A DNA stretch of 64,000 nucleotides from JAGXQV01 sp964505475 (lineage in GTDB: Bacteria > Pseudomonadota > Gammaproteobacteria > Burkholderiales > Sulfuricellaceae). The stretch covers positions 1-64,000 of the forward strand of contig CAZDIJ010000005.1 in assembly GCA_964505475.1 (NCBI GenBank), read 5' to 3'. Of the stretch, positions 43,179-50,720 are shown piece by piece. The first letter of the stretch is position 1. Each line of letters begins with the position of its first letter. The translations under genes and the position numbers were made by a program. The notes below the pieces were generated by a model. The model did no database searches and was not told the DNA's origin. It was given only the letters and a program-made list of their open reading frames with translations.

Positions 43179-43297
43179 ACCACGGGGAACACAGGGAAAT
43201 GCCGGAATTGCAGCGAGGCATGAAGAAAATTCCTCTCACCCGGCAGGCGGACAGCCCATCTTTTTCAACGGGATATTTTCCCCGTGTTCCCCGTGGT
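43179..43297. repeat. Long inverted repeat between convergent operons
   Basis: ACCACGGGGAACACAGGGAA at 43179 and its near reverse complement TTCCCCGTGTTCCCCGTGGT ending at 43297 flank about 74 bp. It sits between the ends of the plus-strand polysaccharide unit (43160) and the minus-strand LPS unit (43317). It may act as a bidirectional transcription end or be a small mobile repeat. Confidence 0.5.
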
Positions 43298-43316
43298 CAA
43301 GATAAGGGATTTAGGG

Positions 43317-44363
43317 TTATAACGGTTCCGATGCGCGACCGCCGACCCGCAATAGCCGGGCGAAGGCCGCCTGCGCCTCTTCCACCGTCACGTCTTCCAC
43401 CTCGCGGCTTTCCGGTTGCAGGACGATATGCGGCACGCTCCAGGGACGCCAGCGGGTGGCGTCGGACTGGCCAAAAAAGCACAGGATCGGCTTGCCCAAC
43501 CCCGCCGCCAGGTGCATGGCGCCGCCGTCGCTGCAAATCACCGCGTCGCACGCCGCCAGCCCGGCAATCAGATCTTCCAGACGCCGGGTCGGGTAGGGCA
43601 GCAACGGAACATCTGGCAAGGCATCGGCGATGCGTCGCGCCTTGGCGTCGTCGCCGGGATGGAGAGGATTGGTTTCGTCGCCCGGCGCCCAGAACAGCAG
43701 GAAGCCGCCGCCGCTTTCGCGGTGCAGGCGGCGCATCAATTCGATAAAACGTGCCTCGGGCCAGCGCTGACTCGGTTTGCGGGCGCTGACATGGATGCCG
43801 ATGCGCAACGCTCCGGGCGGCGGGGATGGCAAAGGTCGATGGCCAGCCGTGGGGACGACTCGCGCCGGCGGCGGCGTTCCGGCGATGCCCAGGACACCCA
43901 GCAGGCGGAATACGTCCTCGGCTTCATGCAGGGTGGCGTTCGGCGCATAAGGCACGCCGAGGTCGATGGAGCGGCTGGCGCGTTCCCCGGCCTCCGTGAA
44001 ACCGATAATGTGGTGCGGCGCCGCCAGCTTGGCCAGCGTTAGCGAGCGGGGCTGAAAGCCGGGCGCGGCGAGAATGGCGTGGTCGAAGCGCATGGTGCGC
44101 AGGCGCAGCAGGGTGCGCAGGCGGTCGCGGTAAACCCCGACCAGGCTTTGTCCCGCCGGCCTATGCTTGGCCTTGGTGTAGGCGAAAATCTCGTCGATGT
44201 CCGGGTTGCCTTCCAGCACGGGGCGATTGTAATTATTGACCAGCGCGCAGAGGCGCGCGGCGGGGAAATGCTCGCGCAGGGCGCGGATCAGCGGAGTGGT
44301 GCAGACCAGGTCGCCGATGTTGTCGCGGCGGATCACCAGGAAGCTGGGGTGGGCGGTGCTCAT
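43317..44363 (-). CDS. GT9 glycosyltransferase (ADP-heptose:LPS heptosyltransferase family)
   Basis: This protein has 348 residues. The start at 44363 (MSTAHPSFLVIRRDNIGDLVCTTP) overlaps the preceding gene by 4 bp (ATGA); the longer frame upstream is a shadow of that gene. Family motifs: RRDNIGDLVCTTPLIRAL, IGIHVSARKPSQRWPE, LAACDAVICSDGGAMHLAAGLGKPILCFFGQSD. Heptosyltransferases build the inner core of LPS at the cytoplasmic face. Last gene of the minus-strand LPS operon. Confidence 0.88.
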   Translation of the reverse strand: MSTAHPSFLVIRRDNIGDLVCTTPLIRALREHFPAARLCALVNNYNRPVLEGNPDIDEIFAYTKAKHRPAGQSLVGVYRDRLRTLLRLRTMRFDHAILAAPGFQPRSLTLAKLAAPHHIIGFTEAGERASRSIDLGVPYAPNATLHEAEDVFRLLGVLGIAGTPPPARVVPTAGHRPLPSPPPGALRIGIHVSARKPSQRWPEARFIELMRRLHRESGGGFLLFWAPGDETNPLHPGDDAKARRIADALPDVPLLPYPTRRLEDLIAGLAACDAVICSDGGAMHLAAGLGKPILCFFGQSDATRWRPWSVPHIVLQPESREVEDVTVEEAQAAFARLLRVGGRASEPL

Positions 44364-45589
44364 GTTCGGTTTTCCAGACGCCTGCCATAACCCAGCGTCA
44401 TGCCCGCCAGCGCCCAGAACAGCAGGGAGTCGCTGCGCCAGAACAGATCGTCGGTGAAATTCTTGCTGACCAGCGCCGCCACCAGGGCGATGCCGCACAG
44501 GCCAACGACGCCGGCCTGCGGCGCGGGAAGGCCGCGGATGCGCCAGAAGGCGCGCAGCAGCGCGCCGAGCAGCAGGAGCAGCACGGCCAAGCCGCCTATG
44601 CCCAGTTGCAGGAGATAATCGAGAAACAGGTTGTGGGCGTGGGCGAACATCAGTCCGAACCATTCCTCGGGCTTGAGATCGACATAGACGATATGCGGCA
44701 GGTCGCGCCCGAAGCCGACCCCGGTCAGCGGCTTTTCGGCGATACGCTCGATCCAGAAACGCCAGATGCGGAAGCGCTCGCTGTTGGCGAAAGTGCCGAC
44801 GACATGGCTGGCGGTGGCGCCGTCCGTGGTCGGCGCGGCGAGCGGGTCCATCGGCCGTTGCTTGGCGACCGCCACGAACAGCAGCGCCACCAGGGCAAGG
44901 GCGGCGCCGGCCGCCAGCCATCCGCTGCGCCGCGGCGTCGCGGCGTCGCGCCGCCACAGCAGGGCGAAAAGCAGCAGGATAGCGCCGAGCGACAGCCAGA
45001 ACATGCGATTGAGGGTGGCGTAGCCGACGAACAGGAACAGCGGCGCCAACAGCCAAACCATATTACGCGGGAAAGCGCGCGGCGGCGCGGCCAGCCACAG
45101 CGCCAGCAGGAAAGGCGCCACCAGAACGAGATAGGTGCTGTAGGCGACAAAGCCGTGCACGCTGCCCCATTCATAAGCGGCGAAATTGCCCAGGGCGGCG
45201 CGGTTGTCCCACAGCGCCGCCAGCGCCGTCGCCAAAAAACCCGCCGCCAGGCAGGCGAGCCACAGCCGCCATTCCCGCTCGCCCCGGGTGAGCACGTAGA
45301 AGGCGAACAGCGCCAGCATGCCGTAGCCAATCTCGGTCTTGATCTCGTTGAAGGTAAACAGCGGGTCGAACGACCAGGCCAGCGATGCCACCGCCAGCCC
45401 CGCCCACAGGGCGAGAGGCAGTTTCAGCGGAAAAACTGGCGCGCCTTCCTTGAGGTAATGGCGCAAGGCAACGGCGGCGGCGAGGAACAGGCACAGCAGG
45501 CGCAGCGCGATGGTGTGGTTGAGCGGCAGCACCAGCAGGAACAGCGCGGCGGGCAACAACGGCCAGAGTGGCGCGGCTTTATTTTCCAT
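44360..45589 (-). CDS. O-antigen ligase / Wzy-like membrane protein
   Basis: This 409-residue protein has ten or more hydrophobic helices. The start at 45589 (MENKAAPLWPLL) is preceded by GGAAGGAAG. RFRIWRFWIERIAEKPLTGVG and HAHNLFLDYLLQLGI are the conserved arginine and histidine regions of the WaaL/Wzy_C family, which transfers polymerised glycan to lipid A-core in the periplasm. In a core-LPS operon the ligase is more likely than a polymerase. Confidence 0.85.
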   Translation of the reverse strand: MENKAAPLWPLLPAALFLLVLPLNHTIALRLLCLFLAAAVALRHYLKEGAPVFPLKLPLALWAGLAVASLAWSFDPLFTFNEIKTEIGYGMLALFAFYVLTRGEREWRLWLACLAAGFLATALAALWDNRAALGNFAAYEWGSVHGFVAYSTYLVLVAPFLLALWLAAPPRAFPRNMVWLLAPLFLFVGYATLNRMFWLSLGAILLLFALLWRRDAATPRRSGWLAAGAALALVALLFVAVAKQRPMDPLAAPTTDGATASHVVGTFANSERFRIWRFWIERIAEKPLTGVGFGRDLPHIVYVDLKPEEWFGLMFAHAHNLFLDYLLQLGIGGLAVLLLLLGALLRAFWRIRGLPAPQAGVVGLCGIALVAALVSKNFTDDLFWRSDSLLFWALAGMTLGYGRRLENRT

Positions 45590-46526
45590 ATTCTTCCTTC
45601 CATCGGGCAATCGCCGCCAGCAGGCTTGCCGCTCGCCGCTCGTAGGTATGGTCGCGCATCACGCGGCGGTGGGCGGCCTCGGCGACGGCGCGCGCTTCAA
45701 AGGGGTGGGCGAGGTAATGGCGGATGCGGGCGACGCAGTCGTCGAGGTCGCGGAATTCCGCCCATTCCGTGGCGAGATCGAAGTCGTCGCAGGCATGGTG
45801 GCGCGGGTCGGAGAGCAGGAAGCCGCCGCACGCCGGCACCCCGTAGCAGCGCTCCGGCAACCCCCAGCTACGCTCCCCGCCGTGGTCTGCGGCGGCGTGG
45901 ACATTGAGGTTGATGCGGCTGCGTTGGATGATGTCGATCTGTTCGCCCGGCGTCAACCCATGGGCATTGCGGAATAGGCAGGAAATTCCCACTTCGCCCA
46001 GGCGCCGCTCCAGTTCGGCGAAGAACCCGGCGCGCTCGCGGTGTTCGCGGTAGCGCTGGCCGTCGAGGTTGCCGACGAAGGAGACGTCGTAGCGGTAAAA
46101 CTCCGGCTGGCGCATGGCTTCCAGGGTCATGCCGTGGAGATGGTAATGGCGTACCCATGCCGCGTTGGCGAGATAGATTTTTTCCGGCGCGAAAACCCGG
46201 TCCGGCTGTAGGGTGTGGCTGGCATAAATGTCCAGCGGCCGCAGCCAACTGAATAGCCACAGGCGCCGCGCGCGGATACCCATGTGCCAGGGGGCGTCGC
46301 GGGCGATGCCGAGCAGCGGGATGCCGTGCCGTTGCAGGCGGCGCTTGAGGCGCCAGGCGCGCCACGGCTGGCGTACGCCCTCATAAAAATTGACGATGCA
46401 GGCGGCGGTTTGCGCCAGCTCGGCCTCGCTCGGCTCCCAGCGGTTGGCGAGCACGGCGCAGCCGCATGCTTGCAGCCCTTCTTCGAGCGCCGCAAACCCT
46501 TTCTGGAAATTGAAGATCACCTGCAT
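45579..46526 (-). CDS. CgeB-like glycosyltransferase
   Basis: This protein has 315 residues. It resembles the CgeB/GT1-like group: VSFVGNLDGQRYREHRER and LTPGEQIDIIQRSRINLNVHAA are followed by RCYGVPACGGFLLSDPRH, the nucleotide-binding side. It overlaps the preceding GT4 gene by 10 bp and the following ligase by 11 bp. The substrate is unknown. Confidence 0.75.
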   Translation of the reverse strand: MQVIFNFQKGFAALEEGLQACGCAVLANRWEPSEAELAQTAACIVNFYEGVRQPWRAWRLKRRLQRHGIPLLGIARDAPWHMGIRARRLWLFSWLRPLDIYASHTLQPDRVFAPEKIYLANAAWVRHYHLHGMTLEAMRQPEFYRYDVSFVGNLDGQRYREHRERAGFFAELERRLGEVGISCLFRNAHGLTPGEQIDIIQRSRINLNVHAAADHGGERSWGLPERCYGVPACGGFLLSDPRHHACDDFDLATEWAEFRDLDDCVARIRHYLAHPFEARAVAEAAHRRVMRDHTYERRAASLLAAIARWKEEYGK

Positions 46527-47671
46527 GATCCGTCTTCCATGAGGCGCGTGGCGGCGGCCAGCGCCCGCTCCACCCGTTGCGTGAAGCGCGCGAGGGAAAA
46601 TTGTTCGAGATGCGCCGTTGCTTGGCGCGGATCGGGGTATTGCCCCTCCGCCTTCACCAATTCGTCGAGTAGCCGGGCAAAATCGCGCCCCTGATCGCGG
46701 CGCGGGTCGGCGTAGAAATAGCCGCTTTCGCCTTCCGACACCGTTTCAGTGAATGGCGGGGCGTTTACCGCCAGCACCGGAGTGCCGCAGGCCTGCGCCT
46801 CGATGACGTTGAGGCCGAGCGCTTCCTTTTCCGGCAGGCCGGTAAGCAGAAAATCGAGCTGCGGATAGACCGCCTTGACATCCCGCTGGTGCCCCCACCA
46901 GCGTACTTGCCCGGCGATGGGGGCGAGGCTGTGGCGGAGGTCGCGCACCGAAGCGTAGCCGCCGCTGCCGAAGATTTCCAGGTTGACCTGGGGAAAGCGG
47001 CGGATGGCAGGGGCGAGCAGGCTGAACAGCAGGGGAAATTGCTTGATCGGGGTGAGGCGCGAGACGATGCCCAGCGTCACCCCGGCTTTCTTGGCGAAGA
47101 CCGGCTTGGGTTTGAGGGCGAAATACGGCGGGTGAAGGTGGCTCAGCAGGCGATCGCGGAACTTGCGCTTGTCCCAATCGTAGACCGTGTTTGCCCGGAG
47201 CGGGGCGAGGGGTTCATCGCTCCGCTCCAGATCGGCCACGCCGTAGAGCGGTTCGGCATGGACGGCCTCGATGCCCGCAGCATGCAGGCTGGCGATGACG
47301 TGGCCGGAAACGGCGAATATCAGGCGGTAGGGGCTGAATGGCCGCGGATTCCGCCGGTACAACGGCATGTGGGCGAAGCCGGCGAGGAAGTGCCGGCTGG
47401 CGAGCGTATCGGCCAGCCGACCGATTGCGGGAGAATGGGTGATGAACAGGGAACGTTCGGCCGGAAGGCAATCATGGATCTGGTCATGGTCATCGACCGG
47501 GATGAACGTGACGCCAGGCATATCGAGTTTCCGCCAGAAAGCGGCGTTCTTGTGGACAAAAAGCGTCACTTGCCAGCCAAGCCGCCGCAAGGCATGACTA
47601 AAAAACCGGGTATAGATTTCCCCGCCGCCGCAGCCTTGCTGCAAGTTTATCTGGTAGCAGGTTTTGTTCAT
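46517..47671 (-). CDS. GT4 glycosyltransferase
   Basis: This protein has 384 residues from the ATG at 47671, which has GGAGA four bases upstream; a longer frame to 47794 overlaps the preceding gene and is not used. Motifs: INLQQGCGGGEIYTRFFSHAL near the start, LGIVSRLTPIKQFPLL, INLEIFGSGG-like VNLEIFGSGGY, and the C-terminal LPEKEALGLNVIEAQACGTPVLA with the GT4 EX7E-type glutamates. It is part of the overlapping LPS operon. Confidence 0.86.
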   Translation of the reverse strand: MNKTCYQINLQQGCGGGEIYTRFFSHALRRLGWQVTLFVHKNAAFWRKLDMPGVTFIPVDDHDQIHDCLPAERSLFITHSPAIGRLADTLASRHFLAGFAHMPLYRRNPRPFSPYRLIFAVSGHVIASLHAAGIEAVHAEPLYGVADLERSDEPLAPLRANTVYDWDKRKFRDRLLSHLHPPYFALKPKPVFAKKAGVTLGIVSRLTPIKQFPLLFSLLAPAIRRFPQVNLEIFGSGGYASVRDLRHSLAPIAGQVRWWGHQRDVKAVYPQLDFLLTGLPEKEALGLNVIEAQACGTPVLAVNAPPFTETVSEGESGYFYADPRRDQGRDFARLLDELVKAEGQYPDPRQATAHLEQFSLARFTQRVERALAAATRLMEDGSCR

Positions 47672-48924
47672 TTCTCCGCGCATTCCTGGACTGGCAGCCG
47701 ATCCACCGCGCCGATGACCGCCGCCAAGCCGATGGCCTGCATGCAGCGAGGGGTGGCGCATTCCCGCGTACTGCGCCCGCAACGCCTTACCCAAGGAATT
47801 TCACGCCTGAACAAGCGTCGCTGGTCGCGGCAAGGGAATGGCTCGACGCTGACCGCCGCGTAAGGGGCGTCGCGCCAGAAATCGCCTGCGCCGCAGATCA
47901 CCGCCGAGCCGGGGCCGAACAGGGTGACGGTGGGCGTGCCGGTCAGGCGGCCGAGATGGGCGACTCCGGTGTCCGGGCATGCCAGCAGGCTCGCCCCGGC
48001 GAGCAGATGCCACATCTGCGCCAGGTCGAGTTTGGCGGCGTAGCTCGGATAGCGTCCTTGCGGGTCGATTTCCGCCACCAGCCGCTCTTCGCCGGGTCCC
48101 CCGCTCCACGCCACGTTTAATCCGCGTTGCGCCAGGGATTCCGCCAAGGCGCGCCAGTTGGCGGCGGGCCAGGCCTTGAGCGGTGAGCTGGCGCCGACGT
48201 GGAGCACGCAATAGGGGGGGGCCGGCCGCTCGAACGGAGCGCATTCCGGCGCCGGCCAGTCGCTCGTCCGGTAAGGGCGCGGCGCCTGCCCGGCGACCAG
48301 GCCGGCGACCATGTCGCCCCAGGCGGCGGGGGCGTCCGGGTAGGGAATCCGTTCGTCCACCGCCCAGTTCTTGCTGGCCGGGCGGTCTCCGGCGAAGGCG
48401 ACCACCCACCCGGCGCCGGCGGCGCGCGCCAGCCAGGCGAAGCGGTTGTCGCCCGGCACGATGGCCAGATCGTAGCCGCCGGCGGCGCGTAGCGCGGCGA
48501 GGGTGGCCGGGTCGCGCGGATCGAAAGGGAGGGCGCGGACGCCATAGGGGCGTTTCGCGTAGAGCGGCGCGATGGCCTTGGGGGTCGCCATGACGATGTC
48601 GGCTGCGGGATGGCGCTCGCGCAGCTTGGCCAGCAGCGGGGTGAGCATCAGGGTATCGCCCAGCAGCAGGTGGTGGGCGATCAGGATGCGGCGCGGCGCG
48701 GCGGGGGCGGTGCGCCGCCCAATGGTGGCGATGGTATTGCGCAGGGCGAGGGCGATGGTCGCCAGGCGGGAATAGGCGCGGCTCTCTACACAAGCCGACT
48801 CACGGAAGAAAGACCGTGTGGCGCCAAGGATTCCTCCCTTGGCAAAAAGGGGGGAGCGGATCGCCGACAATTCCGAAAATCTGCTCGATCTGGCGAGAAG
48901 AGGGGAAAGTTTCACATCAAACAC
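47668..48924 (-). CDS. GT9 glycosyltransferase (heptosyltransferase-like)
   Basis: This protein has up to 418 residues with a GTG start at 48924. The GT9 fold starts only near residue 78 (RRILIAHHLLLGDTLMLTPLLAKL); HVGASSPLKAWPAANWRAL and LLAGASLLACPDTGVAHLGRLTGTPTVTLFGPG follow. The first ~50 codons translate a sequence of the CCTCCCTTGGC...GGGGGG repeat type, so the native start may be further in, but no ATG, GTG or TTG with a ribosome site was found there. Translation may be coupled to the preceding gene, whose stop overlaps. Confidence 0.8.
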   Translation of the reverse strand: MFDVKLSPLLARSSRFSELSAIRSPLFAKGGILGATRSFFRESACVESRAYSRLATIALALRNTIATIGRRTAPAAPRRILIAHHLLLGDTLMLTPLLAKLRERHPAADIVMATPKAIAPLYAKRPYGVRALPFDPRDPATLAALRAAGGYDLAIVPGDNRFAWLARAAGAGWVVAFAGDRPASKNWAVDERIPYPDAPAAWGDMVAGLVAGQAPRPYRTSDWPAPECAPFERPAPPYCVLHVGASSPLKAWPAANWRALAESLAQRGLNVAWSGGPGEERLVAEIDPQGRYPSYAAKLDLAQMWHLLAGASLLACPDTGVAHLGRLTGTPTVTLFGPGSAVICGAGDFWRDAPYAAVSVEPFPCRDQRRLFRREIPWVRRCGRSTRECATPRCMQAIGLAAVIGAVDRLPVQECAEK

Positions 48925-50020
48925 GATGTCCGGCAGCGTCCGCGAAAACGGCTTCCATTTTATCGAGCATGGTGTCCAGGCCGAAGCGGGCGCGTCCCTG
49001 GGCGAGAGCGCTATCGCCCAGGTTGCGGCGCAGATCGGCGTCGTTCAGCAGGCGCTCCAGCGCATCGCGTAGCGGCGCGGCCTGGCGCGGCTCGACGATC
49101 AGGCCGGTGCGCTGGTCTTCGACCACTTCGGTGATGCTGCCGACCGGGGTGCTGACCACCGGCAGGCCGCACAGCATGGCTTGCAGCAGCGCCTGGGGGA
49201 CGCCTTCGTTGGCGTAGGAGGGCAACGCGAAGACATCCATGGACTGCAACCAGGGCAGCACGTCGCGCTGGTTGCCGGGCATGGTGATCCGGTCGGACAG
49301 CCCCAGTTCGGCGATGCGCGCTTGCAGCGCCTCGCGCTGGGGGCCGTCGCCGACGATCAGCAGGCGCGCGGCTCGGTCGGGCAGCGCGGCGAAGGCGTCG
49401 AGCAAATAGGTGTGGCCTTTCCAACTGCGCAAGGTGGCGACGATGCCGACTACCATGCCGTCTTCCGCCAGCCCCAGGCCGCGCCGCGCCGCCGCGCGTT
49501 CGCCGGGGGCGAAATGGGTAGTGTCGATGCCGGTGGGGACGGAAGTCAGGGTGGCGGGGTCGTAGCGGTTTTGTTCGATCAATTGCTGGCGTAATTTTTC
49601 GCCGGTGGTGACGATGTGGCGAGTGGCGCGTTGGTATAGCCAGCGCGTGGCGAGATTGTCGGGCACCGGCGCCGAGATGTGGCGGGTGCGCACCAGCGGC
49701 GGCGCGTCGGCGAGCAGGGCGCAGGCCAGCGCCGTCAGCCAGGTGTCGGTCGAGCTGTGGGTGTTGATGACATCGGTGCGATACCGCTTCAGCCAGCGGC
49801 GCATGGCGGCGAGTCCGGCGAGGTTCTTGCGTCCGATGTCCAGGGCCTCGACGGGCACGCCGCGCAGCCCGGCTTCCTGGAAGATGCGCGCTTCCGGCGG
49901 GCACAGCAGGGTGACCTGGTGGCCGCGCTTCATCATGCCCGCCGCTTCGGTGAGGATGCGGATTTCCTGGCCGCCCCAGCCCAGGGAAGCTTCGGTGTGG
50001 AGTATGGATAAGGGATTCAT
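48917..50020 (-). CDS. GT4 glycosyltransferase
   Basis: This 367-residue protein has ILHTEASLGWGGQEIRILTEA at its start (nucleotide-sugar glycine loop), then VINTHSSTDTWL, SVPTGIDTTHFAPG and VGIVATLRSWKGHTYLLDAF, and SYANEGVPQALLQAMLCGLPVVSTPVGSITEVV at the donor site. No membrane segments. It is preceded by the toxin-antitoxin pair (75-bp gap) and probably belongs to the LPS transcription unit. Confidence 0.88.
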   Translation of the reverse strand: MNPLSILHTEASLGWGGQEIRILTEAAGMMKRGHQVTLLCPPEARIFQEAGLRGVPVEALDIGRKNLAGLAAMRRWLKRYRTDVINTHSSTDTWLTALACALLADAPPLVRTRHISAPVPDNLATRWLYQRATRHIVTTGEKLRQQLIEQNRYDPATLTSVPTGIDTTHFAPGERAAARRGLGLAEDGMVVGIVATLRSWKGHTYLLDAFAALPDRAARLLIVGDGPQREALQARIAELGLSDRITMPGNQRDVLPWLQSMDVFALPSYANEGVPQALLQAMLCGLPVVSTPVGSITEVVEDQRTGLIVEPRQAAPLRDALERLLNDADLRRNLGDSALAQGRARFGLDTMLDKMEAVFADAAGHRV

Positions 50021-50095
50021 TTAGTTTGATTTGATTGGTTGGCGTTGGCTAGGGGGCAATTGGGGGACATCGCTACTTCTGCCTGAATTTTCTGC

Positions 50096-50356
50096 TCAGT
50101 AATGATAGCGACAGGCAATCACTGCCAGGTCATCGCCATCAACGGCATAGACTAGCCGGTTGGTGTCGTCGATGCGTCTTGACCAGAATCCGCTGAGATT
50201 TTCGCGTAACGGCTCCGGTTTGCCTATCCCGGAAAACGGGTTGCGCAGGGCGTCCTTGACGAGTGCGTTGATACGTTTGAGTGTTTTCCTATCCTGTTCC
50301 TGCCAGTAGAGATAGTCGTCCCAAGCCGCCTGCGTCCAGACGAGCCGGCTAGGCAT
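50096..50356 (-). CDS. yoeB: YoeB-type ribosome-dependent mRNase toxin
   Basis: This 86-residue protein starts at 50356 (MPSRLVWTQAAWDDYLYWQ), overlapping the antitoxin end by 8 bp. It has the conserved KPEPLRENLSGFWSRRI stretch (catalytic Glu and Arg) and the C-terminal CRYHY ending (His and Tyr of the active site). In the family it cuts mRNA on the ribosome unless bound by YefM. The length matches YoeB (84). Confidence 0.95.
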   Translation of the reverse strand: MPSRLVWTQAAWDDYLYWQEQDRKTLKRINALVKDALRNPFSGIGKPEPLRENLSGFWSRRIDDTNRLVYAVDGDDLAVIACRYHY

Positions 50357-50603
50357 CGTCCAGGTTCCGCGCTTCCGCCTTGCCCTCGCGGTACTGGGCG
50401 ATGGACTGGGCCAGATGCTGGGCATTGGCGGGCGACCTCAGCAGATGTGCGGTTTCCATCATGCTGTTGAAGGTGTCGAGCGACATGACCACCGCATCCG
50501 GTGCGTCGCGTCGGGAAATGACGGTGAAATCGGCATCCTCGACCACTTGGTCGATAACCTGCTTCAAGCTGTTCCGGGCTTCGGAGAAATTGACTACACG
50601 CAT
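50349..50603 (-). CDS. yefM: YefM-type antitoxin
   Basis: This 84-residue Phd/YefM-family protein has the DNA-binding N-terminus MRVVNFSEARNSLKQVIDQV, ISRRDAPDAVVMSLDTFNSM and a helical C-terminus (REGKAEARNLDDA) that binds the toxin. It overlaps YoeB. It would autorepress its operon together with YoeB. Confidence 0.95.
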   Translation of the reverse strand: MRVVNFSEARNSLKQVIDQVVEDADFTVISRRDAPDAVVMSLDTFNSMMETAHLLRSPANAQHLAQSIAQYREGKAEARNLDDA

Positions 50604-50617
50604 GGCTGCATATGTTC

Positions 50618-50630
50618 TGTAAATGGTACA
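50618..50630 (-). promoter_or_regulatory. Candidate YefM operator
   Basis: TGTAAATGGTACA is a palindrome with TGTA/TACA arms, 14 bp upstream of the antitoxin start. Known YefM operators contain TGTACA-type half sites. The location fits autoregulation, but only one palindrome is seen. Confidence 0.4.
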
Positions 50631-50720
50631 AGTGTAGCGGGGCGGATTGATGATGGCAAGGAGTGGATGTTGATGGCCTGCATGGCTGTTGTCCGGTGGA
50701 AAGGATGGGCAAATGGGTTC

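Noticed and set aside
43169..43747. 192-codon plus-strand frame at the GT9 end
   Set aside because: It mostly covers the inverted repeat and the antisense of GT9; Arg/Pro-rich without motifs.
44364..45056. N-terminal 231-codon extension of the GT9 gene
   Set aside because: It lies in another frame of the ligase-like gene; the true GT9 start is at 44363 with an ATGA overlap.
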